A stretch of DNA of 52,975 nt. It comes from a bacterium (GTDB taxonomy: Bacteria > JAMCPX01). The first letter of the stretch is position 1. The number at the start of each line of letters is the position of its first letter. Shown here in pieces: positions 40,236 to 48,376 of the stretch. Where the stretch lies: contig JAJYLN010000017.1 in the NCBI GenBank assembly GCA_021787665.1, forward strand, positions 1-52,975, written 5' to 3'. The notes beneath the pieces were generated by a model. The model ran no database searches, was not told the DNA's origin, and was given only the letters and a program-made list of their open reading frames with translations. Both the position numbers and the translations under genes were made by a program.

Positions 40236-40802
40236 CTACTTCATAGCGATGAGGCCGTACTGGTATTCTCCGGAAGGTCCTTTGACGACCACTTCGAAGT
40301 ACCTCTTGAGCAGTGAAAAGGTGTCATCGTACGAGATCCTTTCTTCGATCGGCGGGCCGGAGGGCGTGGGCTCTTTCCTGTGATCTATGAGTACGAGCCT
40401 GCCATCCGGCTTCATGAGTCTCTTCAGCTCCTTTATGAACGACTCTCTGTCATTGGCCTCATGCAGCATGTTGACGCTGATCACCATGTTGGCTATCCCA
40501 TCGCCGAGCGGAATATTCGTCTCTTCAGATTTCACCGGATACACGTTCCTGATTCCCCGCTTCTCTATCTCCTGCTTTAGTATCTTGAGCATGGCTTCAG
40601 AAATGTCGACTGCATAGACGGCGCTGTCCTTGCCGGTGAGGGCTGCAGCGGGCAGTGCATAGAAGCCGGTGCCGCACCCGACGTCCACCACGACCATATC
40701 CTGCCTGATGCCGGCGGCCAGGAGTATCGTGTCGGGCTGTTCGTGCTCTCGGCGCTGCGGGTTGTCCAGATTGTGCGCGTTTGCAGGATTGAACTTATGC
40801 AT
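40236..40802 (-). CDS. Class I SAM-dependent methyltransferase
   Basis: A 188-residue methyltransferase. The start is taken at ATG 40802 (MHKFNPANAHNLDNPQRREH), downstream of the terminator hairpin; a longer frame to 40850 would run through that hairpin. Motif I VVDVGCGTGFYALP, motif II VYAVDISEAML, post-I VISVNMLHEAN, LMKPDGRLVLIDH. The HNLDNPQRREHEQPD opening is common in a small-molecule methyltransferase family sometimes annotated as UbiE/arsenite-like, but no cysteine pattern of arsenite methyltransferases is present. Substrate unknown. Confidence 0.85.
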   Translation of the reverse strand: MHKFNPANAHNLDNPQRREHEQPDTILLAAGIRQDMVVVDVGCGTGFYALPAAALTGKDSAVYAVDISEAMLKILKQEIEKRGIRNVYPVKSEETNIPLGDGIANMVISVNMLHEANDRESFIKELKRLMKPDGRLVLIDHRKEPTPSGPPIEERISYDDTFSLLKRYFEVVVKGPSGEYQYGLIAMK

Positions 40803-40811
40803 AAAATTGCA

Positions 40812-40832
40812 GGGGCCGGGGAGGCCGGCCCC
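40812..40832 (-). terminator. GC-rich hairpin between dodecin and methyltransferase genes
   Basis: An 8-bp perfect stem GGGGCCGG / CCGGCCCC with a five-base loop, followed on the minus strand by TGCAATTTT. It can end the transcript after dodecin, with the methyltransferase start ten bases further on. Confidence 0.6.
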
Positions 40833-40859
40833 TTTCACGGATGATCCCAAGGCCCTTGT

Positions 40860-41063
40860 TCAATCCTCGAGGATGAACGTGATGTTCATGGTGACCCGGT
40901 ATTCCGATACCTTACCATCCTGGATCTTCGCCTTCTGGGATACGATCTCCGCCCCGGTAAGGTTCCTCAAGGTTTTGTTTGCCCTCTTCAGGCCCTCATT
41001 AAAAGCCTCCTGCCATCCCTTGGTGGATGACGCCACGACCTGTGTTACCCTTGCTACAGCCAT
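40860..41063 (-). CDS. Dodecin
   Basis: A 67-residue flavin-storage protein that forms hollow dodecamers binding FMN or riboflavin. Sequence TQVVASSTKGWQEAFNEGLKRANKTLRNLTGAEIV, with the Trp that stacks on the isoalloxazine ring, then KAKIQDGKVSEYRVTMNITFIL. Strong ribosome site GGAGGTG four bases before ATG 41063; that site overlaps the 3' end of pgsA. Likely a buffer for free flavin. Confidence 0.95.
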   Translation of the reverse strand: MAVARVTQVVASSTKGWQEAFNEGLKRANKTLRNLTGAEIVSQKAKIQDGKVSEYRVTMNITFILED

Positions 41064-41064
41064 A

Positions 41065-41664
41065 TTACACCTCCGTTTTTAGTGTTTTCGAGAAGTTGAC
41101 AAAGTAGTTTATACCGGACCACATGGTCACGAACAGTGCTATCCACACGAAGAGCATGCCAACGCTCTGGAAGTTTACGCCGAAGTGGGTGTAATGTATG
41201 AGCAGCCCCACCACGGCAGCAATCTGAAAGTTGGTTTTGTATTTCCCCTCGATCGAGGCGGGTATGATGAGCCCGGCGGACGCAGATACGGCCCTCAGGC
41301 CGGTCACCGCGATCTCCCGTCCGATGATGAGCGCCACGATCCACGCGTGCAGTCTGCTTATGGAAACGAGCATGATCAGGGTAGTGGCTATGAGCAGCTT
41401 GTCCGCTATGGGATCCAGCAGCATGCCGAGATTCGTTATTCCCTTGTACTTGCGTGCGAAATAGCCGTCGAAAAAATCGGTGATGCCGCCGATACCGAAG
41501 ACAACCGCCGCCAGGAAGCTCAGCCACTCGAGCCGCAGGGTATGCGATGGACCGGTGTACCGGATGACCTCGAAAAGCACAATCATAAAGGGTATGAGGA
41601 CCACCCTCGATATGCTGAGGAGGTTGGGCAGTGTTTTCAGATCGCCCGAGAGACCGCTATGCAT
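41065..41664 (-). CDS. pgsA: CDP-diacylglycerol-glycerol-3-phosphate 3-phosphatidyltransferase
   Basis: A 199-residue integral membrane enzyme making phosphatidylglycerophosphate, the committed step to phosphatidylglycerol and cardiolipin. The CDP-alcohol phosphotransferase signature D66-G-x2-A-R-x8-G-x3-D84-x3-D88 lies in FDGYFARKYKGITNLGMLL and DPIADK. Several hydrophobic helices surround it (LISRVVLIPFMIVLFEVI; WIVALIIGREIAVTGLRAV; LLIHYTHFG; MLFVWIALFVTMW). The start ATG 41664 overlaps the upstream TPR-AIM24 gene by eight bases. Confidence 0.95.
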   Translation of the reverse strand: MHSGLSGDLKTLPNLLSISRVVLIPFMIVLFEVIRYTGPSHTLRLEWLSFLAAVVFGIGGITDFFDGYFARKYKGITNLGMLLDPIADKLLIATTLIMLVSISRLHAWIVALIIGREIAVTGLRAVSASAGLIIPASIEGKYKTNFQIAAVVGLLIHYTHFGVNFQSVGMLFVWIALFVTMWSGINYFVNFSKTLKTEV

Positions 41665-43198
41665 CTATGAACACCGCGCCCTCTCCGTGGAACGAGATGA
41701 AGGTGTCGCCGCTGTAGTGCTCTTTCGATGATTGCCTCGGGATCAGTTTACCGTACCAGCCGATCAAGGAGTTGAGCCGGACCGAGGGGGTGTTCTCTGT
41801 CGTTACCCGCAACGCGAACAAACGGCCGGTTATGCCCAGGAACAGGTCCGCTGTCCCCTTCATCTGGGTAACGTTTATGCTCTTGTCTGCGTTCAACTCG
41901 ACCCTCCCGTTCTCCCATTCAAGGTCGCCCTGGAAGGCTATCAGCCGCTCGTCGTTCAGGAACATCGCCTCGTTTTTGAGCTGGAACGGCTTTAACAGCT
42001 TGAAGTCGCATGTTATGAGGAGCTCGCCCTTACCGTAGACCAGTATCATGGGGTCGTCCTTTTTATCTGCGAAAACGGACTTTGTGTCCTTCCCCCGGTA
42101 TCTTTTGTACGCCTGCTCGATCGTCAGGCCTTCCCCGATCGATACCACGCTCTTGTTTCTGACGTAGATGAGATTGCCGTCCATATTGAAGAACAGCGTG
42201 GATCCGTCTATGAAGTTGACAGGCGCCGTTAACCGCGCAAGGGATGTTTCTTCCGAGAGGGAAGCGAGTCCGTTGCCCTCTGGCTGAGCCGGCCCTTTAT
42301 CTCTCCGCACTTGGTGATCGTCCGCAGCCGGCCCTTCTTGTGCGGGCCAATCTTTTTCGGGCTTTTCTGGGGACGATGGCCGGGTCGCTGACGATGACGG
42401 TCCGTGCTCTTCGTTCTCAGCCGGTTGCTCCTTGTCGCCCTCCTCTTCAATAAAGAGCTCCTGGTCGTCTATCGCGGAGGGACCTCTCTCTGCTTCGATC
42501 ATTTCTTCCTCGGGATAGGGAGCTTCGTCGGGCATACGGTCGGGCAACTGTTCCTTGCCGTCCTGCTGTGCTCCATCTTCCCGGTACTGGGCCGCATTTT
42601 CCGGCGCGACGGCTTGCCGGGGTGCGTGATCAGGCAGCCCGCGTCTCTGCGGAGGTGTGTGGTCATCCTCTGCGGCCTCGGGTGAGGCCTCCCCGGCTGG
42701 CACTGCCGGCACAGGGCGAGATCCCTGCCCATGCTTTCTGATCTTATCGGCATAGTCCTTCATACCCGCTTTCGTGAATGCATCTAATGACTCTTCTGCC
42801 CTGTTCGCCTTGAGGAGCGCCTTGCCGTACAGCTTGAGGACAGTCTTGTTCTCCGGCTCTTTTTGGAGGACAGAAGAAAATTCTTTCACCGCATTATCGG
42901 CCTGATTGTTCTTGAGGTACGCGACGCCAAGGTTTGTCCTGAGCAGGACGGTGCTCGGGTACCGAGCGATGAGGGCTTCGTATATCGTTACTGCTTTGTC
43001 ATATTGCTCCAGTTTCAGCATGACTATTGCCAGGAGATTGAGCGCCCTGTCATCCGATGGCTTCCCGTCGAGCACCCTTTCTATTTCGTCTTTGGCATCC
43101 ACGTAATTCTCTTCGGCGATGTATTTCTTTGCTTTTTCCAGCAGATCATTAGTCATGGCATCACTGCTGTTATGAATAAGGTGTTTTATTCTCGCCAT
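41657..43198 (-). CDS. TPR protein with long disordered linker and C-terminal AIM24-like domain
   Basis: A 513-residue protein in three parts: TPR repeats (about 15-145: AEENYVDAKDEIERVLDGKPSDDRALNLLAIVML, AVTIYEALIARYPSTVLLRTNLGVAYLK, AVKEFSSVLQKEPENKTVLKLYGKALL); a ~150-residue charged, Pro/Glu-rich linker without predicted fold; and a beta-rich C-terminal ~180 residues (NLIYVRNKSVVSIGEGLTIEQAY, MILVYGKGELLITCDFKLLKPFQL, LFLGITGRLFALRVTT, SGDTFISFHGEGAVFI) resembling the AIM24/DUF124 tryptophan-RNA-binding-attenuator-like fold. No signal peptide. ATG 43198 (AAAGG upstream) is chosen over an earlier start inside the transglycosylase gene. Function unknown. Confidence 0.75.
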   Translation of the reverse strand: MARIKHLIHNSSDAMTNDLLEKAKKYIAEENYVDAKDEIERVLDGKPSDDRALNLLAIVMLKLEQYDKAVTIYEALIARYPSTVLLRTNLGVAYLKNNQADNAVKEFSSVLQKEPENKTVLKLYGKALLKANRAEESLDAFTKAGMKDYADKIRKHGQGSRPVPAVPAGEASPEAAEDDHTPPQRRGLPDHAPRQAVAPENAAQYREDGAQQDGKEQLPDRMPDEAPYPEEEMIEAERGPSAIDDQELFIEEEGDKEQPAENEEHGPSSSATRPSSPEKPEKDWPAQEGPAADDHQVRRDKGPAQPEGNGLASLSEETSLARLTAPVNFIDGSTLFFNMDGNLIYVRNKSVVSIGEGLTIEQAYKRYRGKDTKSVFADKKDDPMILVYGKGELLITCDFKLLKPFQLKNEAMFLNDERLIAFQGDLEWENGRVELNADKSINVTQMKGTADLFLGITGRLFALRVTTENTPSVRLNSLIGWYGKLIPRQSSKEHYSGDTFISFHGEGAVFIDA

Positions 43199-43200
43199 TA

Positions 43201-43782
43201 TTACCTTTCCGTATATCCCTTCATTTTCCAGAACTCCTTCAGTACCCGTGCTACATACCACTGCGTCTCGGGGTAGGGCGGTATGCCGTCGTACTTTATG
43301 ACCGCCTTTTCTCCGGCATTGTAGGCCGCCAGGGCCTTTATGTAATTGCCGTTAAAGAGTCCGCACAGGTATTTAAAGTATCGTACGCCTGCCTCTATGT
43401 TTTCCCGCGGCGTATAGAGGTCGGATACATGCATGACCCGTGCGGTGGAGGGAAGCAACTGCATAAGGCCCACGGCGCCAGCCGACGATACCGCGTTGGG
43501 CATGAAGTCGCTTTCCACCTTGATCATAGCCATGATGAGTATCGGATCGATGCCGTACTTGTGTGCAATGATGCGCACCCTCTTCTTGAGCACGGCCGCG
43601 GATATCTGAGAATGGTCATAGGAGCCCCGGTCCCTCCAGATAAGCCTGTACCTGCGGGACGTGGGAACATTCGTAAAATGGACCACATGGCTGTTGTCCA
43701 CATAGGTGTAGATGTCTGTCCTTGCTACGGCCGGATAGACGAGGTTCGCTATAACAACGGTAAGTATAGCTATTTTCTGCAC
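43201..43782 (-). CDS. Exported lytic transglycosylase (SLT domain) with DUF4124 segment
   Basis: A 193-residue periplasmic murein lytic transglycosylase. The start is GTG 43782 (AGGAGG four bases upstream), which places the signal peptide MQKIAILTVVIANLVYPAVA at the N-terminus; longer frames run into argJ. A short DUF4124-type motif (DIYTYVDNSHVVHFTNVP) precedes the SLT domain: catalytic Glu in MIKVESDFMPNAVSS (about residue 90), GAVGLMQLLPSTA, ENIEAGVRYFKYLCG, ALAAYNAGEKAV. The length and motifs indicate a compact SLT enzyme that cleaves glycan strands, helping wall turnover. It overlaps neither neighbour but is tightly packed. Confidence 0.92.
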   Translation of the reverse strand: MQKIAILTVVIANLVYPAVARTDIYTYVDNSHVVHFTNVPTSRRYRLIWRDRGSYDHSQISAAVLKKRVRIIAHKYGIDPILIMAMIKVESDFMPNAVSSAGAVGLMQLLPSTARVMHVSDLYTPRENIEAGVRYFKYLCGLFNGNYIKALAAYNAGEKAVIKYDGIPPYPETQWYVARVLKEFWKMKGYTER

Positions 43783-43790
43783 CCGGCCTC

Positions 43791-44981
43791 CTAACTCGTG
43801 TAGGTCGAGTTGATTCGGACATAGTCGTAGGTGAGATCGCACGTCATCACGTTAAACGACTTGTTCCCGGCCCCGAGATCGACGGTAAGCTGTATCGTTC
43901 TGTTCTTCATGGAGTTCCTCACTTTAAGGAGCGACTCGTTATCTATGCCCCTGCCGGAACTGAAAACGGACTGTTTGCCGATCCATATCTTCAAGCCCGT
44001 CTCGCTCACATAGGAGCATGCGGCGCCCACCGTGGCAACGATGCGTCCCCAGTTCGGGTCTTCTCCGAAAAAGGCGGTCTTTATCAGTGGCGAGTTTGCA
44101 AGCTTGAACGATACCCTCCTCGCGTCCTCTTCGCTCCTGGCACCCTTGACGTTGATCTCTATGACCTTATTAGCGCCCTCGCCATCTTTCACCATCTTTT
44201 CCGCCAGCTCTTTCGTAAGGTCGATGAACGCCTGCTCGAATGCGGCGTAGTTTCTGCCTTCTTCGGTGATCGTCTCGTTCTCGGCAAGGCCATTTGCCAT
44301 GACCAGTACGCTATCGTTGGTGCTCATCTCGCCGTCTATCGTGATCCTGTTGAACGATGCAGCCGCAGCATTGAGGACCGCCTTCTTCAGCGCTCCCTGC
44401 GCTATGTCGGCATCCGAAGTAAAAAAGCCGAGCATCGTCGCGAGGTGGGGCTGTATCATACCCGAGCCTTTGACGAACCCGGTGAGCGTTACTTCCCTGC
44501 TGCCGACCTTCAGTCTGCGTGACCCATATTTAGGGACCGTGTCGGTCGTCATGATCGCCTTGACAGCGTCCATGAAGCCCTGACGGGACAGATCGTTCTT
44601 CAGCGCTGTTATCTGGGATATGATCTTTTCAACCGGTAGCCTTCTGCCGATGATGCCCGTCGAGGCGACGAGGATCTCTTCCGGCCTTAGGGCGAACCCC
44701 TTTGCATAGGCTGTGATGATCTCGGCGACGTCCTTTAGTCCGTCCCTTGCGGTCGCCGCATTGGCAATGCCACTGTTCGCGATGATCATCCTTTTCCTGC
44801 CCTTCCTGAGCTGTTCCATGGAGATGGTGACAGGTGCCGCTTTTATGGCATTGGTTGTAAACAATCCGGCTGCGTTCGCGGGTACTTCCGAGTACACGAC
44901 CGCCACGTCCTTTTTACCGTCATTCCTGAGTCCTGCCGTGCTCCCCGCATAAAGAAAGCCTTTTGGTAGTGATAGTGCCAT
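43791..44981 (-). CDS. argJ: Bifunctional glutamate N-acetyltransferase / ornithine acetyltransferase
   Basis: ArgJ recycles the acetyl group of N-acetylornithine onto glutamate in arginine synthesis. The 396-residue precursor self-cleaves before the nucleophile Thr182 in HLATMLGFFTSDA. Other family blocks: GFLYAGSTAGLRNDGKKD, IIANSGIANAATARDGLKD, ASTGIIGRRLP, TLTGFVKGSGMIQP, DGEMSTNDSVLVMANG, GEDPNWGRIVATVGA and the C-terminal CDLTYDYVRINSTYTS. Length is normal. The start ATG 44981 follows AGGA nine bases upstream. No other arginine genes lie here. Confidence 0.97.
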   Translation of the reverse strand: MALSLPKGFLYAGSTAGLRNDGKKDVAVVYSEVPANAAGLFTTNAIKAAPVTISMEQLRKGRKRMIIANSGIANAATARDGLKDVAEIITAYAKGFALRPEEILVASTGIIGRRLPVEKIISQITALKNDLSRQGFMDAVKAIMTTDTVPKYGSRRLKVGSREVTLTGFVKGSGMIQPHLATMLGFFTSDADIAQGALKKAVLNAAAASFNRITIDGEMSTNDSVLVMANGLAENETITEEGRNYAAFEQAFIDLTKELAEKMVKDGEGANKVIEINVKGARSEEDARRVSFKLANSPLIKTAFFGEDPNWGRIVATVGAACSYVSETGLKIWIGKQSVFSSGRGIDNESLLKVRNSMKNRTIQLTVDLGAGNKSFNVMTCDLTYDYVRINSTYTS

Positions 44982-44983
44982 TG

Positions 44984-45442
44984 TTATTTGTCCTTAAAGA
45001 CTACACAGGTATTTTTTAAATAAGGCATAACTTTTTCCAACCGCTCCTCCTCACTGAGCTCCCTCCGTTTTTCGAACGTCCCATATCCCGCTCTTACGCC
45101 TATTAGCATAGATGCAGCGAATCTCATAGCGTTTTGTAAGATCTCCACGACATGGATGCACCCGTATGTATGACCTATCGCGTCAGCTATCTTCTTGTTT
45201 ACACCGCGCTCGATCTTTAGTCCAATAATTTTGTGAATGGGCTCCCGTGCCTTCGAGCACTGTTCGTAAGGGGCACGCATCATCTTGACATCCGCGTCTC
45301 TTATCTCCTGCGTCGCAAGGTCGATCGTCACTTCCGTCGTTATACTGTGGTTGAGGTCGAGCAGGGACGCAGTGAGAAGGACGGTCTTGCTGTCTATCGG
45401 GAGAAGCCGTATGTTTATGTTCCTCTCGTAGACATCATACAT
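44984..45442 (-). CDS. DUF2889 family protein
   Basis: A 152-residue protein of unknown function recognised from the DUF2889 pattern: LTASLLDLNHSITTEVTIDLATQEIRDADVKMMRAPYEQC, then IIGLKIERGV and a Gly-Cys-His/Ile block YGCIHVVEILQNAMRFAASM. ATG 45442 overlaps the stop of the DUF35 gene (ATGTATGA); earlier starts would overlap it more. Family members often neighbour acyl-CoA or thiolase genes, as here. No signal peptide. A catalytic function is not established; conserved Cys and His suggest metal or substrate binding, which is inference. Confidence 0.75.
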   Translation of the reverse strand: MYDVYERNINIRLLPIDSKTVLLTASLLDLNHSITTEVTIDLATQEIRDADVKMMRAPYEQCSKAREPIHKIIGLKIERGVNKKIADAIGHTYGCIHVVEILQNAMRFAASMLIGVRAGYGTFEKRRELSEEERLEKVMPYLKNTCVVFKDK

Positions 45443-45995
45443 GGTCGTGTCCATCGTCAGCCGGGACATACCAGAAGTCTCCCATGTCTCCATTCCTTTG
45501 ATCCTTGAATTGAATTTTCACCTTCATACCGACCTTCGCCGTCCGTATGTCCTTTAGAAATATGTTCTGCATGATCAGCGTGTCTGCTCCCTTCACCTTG
45601 ACGAATGCGCACACATAGGGGACCTTGTCGAAGAACGTGGAGGTCCCGTAATAGACGATCGTATAGGTCATGACCTCTGCCGTATCGCCCAACTCGACCC
45701 ACTTTGTGGGAGCGTAACATTCGTTGCAGTTTATACGCGGCGGCAGCCATACCTTGCCGCACTGCGTGCACCTCGATCCATAAAGCTTCCTGTTGTCTCT
45801 GAGCTCCCTGAAAAAACGCGATATGCCGCCATAGCTATATTTATACGTTATATCCATAATATCCGGGATTTCAAGAGGCGCATCCATAGCAGGGCTTCCC
45901 TCGAGCTCGTCCCGGAACGCCTTCGCGATAAGCTCCGCCGGCACTTTGATCTTCCGTGACGCCTGTTCAAGCCATTGTTCCTTGTGCTGTATCAT
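45435..45995 (-). CDS. DUF35 zinc-ribbon/OB-fold protein, partner of the thiolase-like gene
   Basis: A 186-residue acyl-CoA-associated protein. The rubredoxin-like zinc ribbon is CTQCGKVWLPPRINCNEC (CxxC...CxxC), followed by an OB-fold (VELGDTAEVMTYTIVYYGTS...PYVCAFVKVKGADTLIMQNI...VGMKVKIQF). DUF35 proteins form complexes with SCP2-type thiolases or HMG-CoA synthase, where they assist CoA-ester handling. Here the thiolase-like gene is immediately upstream on the same strand. Ribosome site AAAGGAG five bases before ATG 45995. The ~70 N-terminal residues are helical and specific to this protein. Confidence 0.88.
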   Translation of the reverse strand: MIQHKEQWLEQASRKIKVPAELIAKAFRDELEGSPAMDAPLEIPDIMDITYKYSYGGISRFFRELRDNRKLYGSRCTQCGKVWLPPRINCNECYAPTKWVELGDTAEVMTYTIVYYGTSTFFDKVPYVCAFVKVKGADTLIMQNIFLKDIRTAKVGMKVKIQFKDQRNGDMGDFWYVPADDGHDHV

Positions 45996-46057
45996 GGTAA
46001 CTCCTTTACCATAGGGCAGTTAGCCGTATTGCTCCTACAATCATTGTACGTTCTTTG

Positions 46058-47317
46058 TCATTTCTTCTTCCTCTTCCGTCTGCTGCCGGCAGGTGGCTTT
46101 ATCAGGGACTTTGCCTTGACCTGATCGATGTGCTCCACGAGCAAGGCAGCCGTCCATGCCGTTGCCGGCCCGCCTATACTCTGCACGAGGCCCTTCCTCG
46201 CGCCTTTCACCTGCCTTTTTCCTGCCCTCCCCTGTACCTGCAGGGCAGCTTCTCCGGTCTGCATGACACCGGTCGCGCCGACGGCGTGTCCGCAGCCGAT
46301 CAGGCCCCCGCTCGGGTTGACGGGCAGGGAGCCGGCCATCTCGACAACGCCGTCCTCTATCAATCTGCCACCTTCTCCTGGCCTGCAAAAGCCGAACGCC
46401 TCGTACGAGAGTATCTCTGCGCCGGTGAATGCGTCGTGCAGCTCTGCGAAATCGAGCTCTCTGGCGGGCTCCTTTATGCCTGCCATCTTGTATGCGTCTC
46501 TTCCCGCGTGCACGCTCGACGAGAAGACCGTTATGTCATCCCTTTCGCCGGCAAAGGCTTTGTCCAGAGATAGACCGACGCCCGTAATCCATGCCGGAGT
46601 GTCCGATAGTGATCGTGCCACCCTTTCCGAAGCAAGTACGACAGCGGATGCGCCTTCCGAATACAGGCAGTTATCATAAAATTTAAAAGGATAGGTGATC
46701 ATCTTCGAGCCAAGCACGTCATCCACGCTGAGCAGCTTCGGGCTCTGGGCATTGGGATTATTCATGGCGTTCTTATGGTTCTTTACTGCAACCATTGCCA
46801 TCTGCTTTTGCGTGGGGGAGCCGTACCGGTCTATGTGTGCTATCAGCGGCAGGGCGTACGATGCGGCAGCAGTCAGGCCTGAGGGATTTTCGAACGTCAT
46901 GTCTCCGGAAAACAGGATCGCCTTGAGCGTCTCCGGTGTGGCGTGCCCCACGGTGTAGTTATAGTTGTCCGTTGCTTTCTCGACGCCGAGGACCATGACG
47001 ATATCGTACAGGCCGGATGCGATCCACGTCCATCCCACGAAGACGGCCGCGCCACCCGTTGCACCTCCCGTCGCTACCCGCACCGAGGGCTTGAGCCCCA
47101 TGCCGATGTAATTGTGGACATACACATCCGGCATAAACTGCCTCTCGAAGAGCTCGTTGTAGATGCCGTACACCACGCCGCCGACCTCCTTTTTGTCGAT
47201 GCCCGCGTCCTCGAGAGCGAGTTTCGCAGCGTCATAGGCAAGCTCATAGTAGGTCTTTTCTATCCATCGTGCCCTGAACGGCGTTGTCCCGAACCCAACA
47301 ATGGCGACTTTATTCAT
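46058..47317 (-). CDS. SCP2-type thiolase-like protein lacking the nucleophilic cysteine
   Basis: A 419-residue thiolase-fold protein (VAIVGFGTTPFRARW; ELAYDAAKLALEDAGIDKKEV; VGVEKATDN-like VLGVEKATDN; LDFAELHDAFTGAEILSYEAFGF; NPSGGLIGCGHAVGATGV). At the position of the N-terminal active-site Cys (EAACASGGAAV in typical members) it reads ATGGATGGAAV, with Gly85 replacing Cys; the bases GGT are unambiguous. The two C-terminal catalytic His regions remain. It is therefore probably not a conventional thiolase; some DUF35-linked thiolase-like proteins share this loss and may act as acyl-CoA-binding or non-covalent condensing/cleaving subunits. ATG 47317 is the family start. A basic tail (SRRKRKKK) is unusual. 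Confidence 0.82.
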   Translation of the reverse strand: MNKVAIVGFGTTPFRARWIEKTYYELAYDAAKLALEDAGIDKKEVGGVVYGIYNELFERQFMPDVYVHNYIGMGLKPSVRVATGGATGGAAVFVGWTWIASGLYDIVMVLGVEKATDNYNYTVGHATPETLKAILFSGDMTFENPSGLTAAASYALPLIAHIDRYGSPTQKQMAMVAVKNHKNAMNNPNAQSPKLLSVDDVLGSKMITYPFKFYDNCLYSEGASAVVLASERVARSLSDTPAWITGVGLSLDKAFAGERDDITVFSSSVHAGRDAYKMAGIKEPARELDFAELHDAFTGAEILSYEAFGFCRPGEGGRLIEDGVVEMAGSLPVNPSGGLIGCGHAVGATGVMQTGEAALQVQGRAGKRQVKGARKGLVQSIGGPATAWTAALLVEHIDQVKAKSLIKPPAGSRRKRKKK

Positions 47318-47345
47318 AGCTTTTCCATACCTCCGGCCTGCGTCC

Positions 47346-47373
47346 ACTATAGCACATCTAGGCAATTAATCAA
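47346..47373 (-). promoter_or_regulatory. Candidate promoter of the thiolase-DUF35 transcript
   Basis: Minus strand TTGATT (47368-47373), 16-bp spacer, TATAGT (47346-47351), ~29 bases before ATG 47317. It could drive much of the long minus-strand run downstream. Confidence 0.5.
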
Positions 47374-47547
47374 CCTGCTGGATCCTTTTACGTTTGTCAT
47401 CATGAGGAAAGAGTTTTTGACGATAAAAGTCTTTTTTTTGTTTTGTTGTCGTTCTGGAGGAAATCGTGTATAAGGAAAGGCAAATACACTTCCTCATCAG
47501 TCCATAATAGTAATGACATAGTTAAAGGATGTACTGGTATTATAGGC

Positions 47548-48324
47548 ATGAAGAAAGTTGATGGAAGGCGATTAAAGCATGCTGTTGTAACCGGGATGAG
47601 AAAGTGTGCAGTAGCGCAGGTACAAAGCGGGCAAAGTCCGGAGCAGGTAAGTAAGGCAATGGGTTTTTGTCGGGCGTGTAGTTATAATTGGCTTGCACTG
47701 TACCGTAGTGGTGGCTGGGATGCGCTTGGTGCAAAGAAGCGAGGGGGGCGTCTCCACAGGCTGACGGGACGGATGATAGCTTGGGTATACAGGGTAGTAA
47801 CGCAGGGAGAACCTCGACAGTATACGTTTCCCTTTGCCCTAGGGACACGAAGTGCACTTGCCGTTCTGATACATCGGAGATACGGGATCAAATTGAGCGT
47901 AAACTCAGTAAGGCGGCAGCTGGCCCAACTGGGAATAACGCCACAAGAGCCATGGTGGCGAGCCTATCAGCAGGACCCTGAACTGGTTCAGCGCTGGCTC
48001 CATGAAGAATATCCCGAGATAGAACAAGAAGCGCGTCAGGAAAGAGCAGAAATATGGTTTGGTGACGAATCTGGTATAAGGAGCGATTATCATGCGGGAA
48101 CTACTTGGGGACGCAAAGGGAAGACACCCGTCATCACGGCTACGGGGGCACGATACCGATTGCATATGCGTCGTGCAGTGAAGTCTGGCAATCGTGGGCA
48201 TGCTGGATAGTTCAGTTTTCGTGAAATGAAGTCCACGACCATCGGTGCTTTACGTAGCCTTGCTAAAAATCCAGAAAAGATTCGTGCATTGTTTAACAGG
48301 GAAACAACGAAATATGCGGCATAA
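47548..48324 (+). pseudogene. IS630-family transposase with internal deletion
   Basis: The N-terminal part from ATG 47548 is good: helix-turn-helix VVTGMRKCAVAQVQSGQSPEQVSKAMGF, a second winged region (YGIKLSVNSVRRQLAQLGI) and the first catalytic Asp in WFGDESGIRSDYHAG. After RAVKSGNRGHAG comes TAG (48208-48210). In the same frame the C-terminal tail FREMKSTTIGALRSLAKNPEKIRALFNRE follows directly to TAA 48322-48324. The ~120-130 residues carrying the second Asp and the Glu are missing, so the element cannot transpose by itself. No clean terminal inverted repeats were found by eye. Confidence 0.88.
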
Positions 48325-48376
48325 CATATGTCTATACAAGTAGGGTCTCCTTTATAATAGTTGGTGGAGGGATTCG

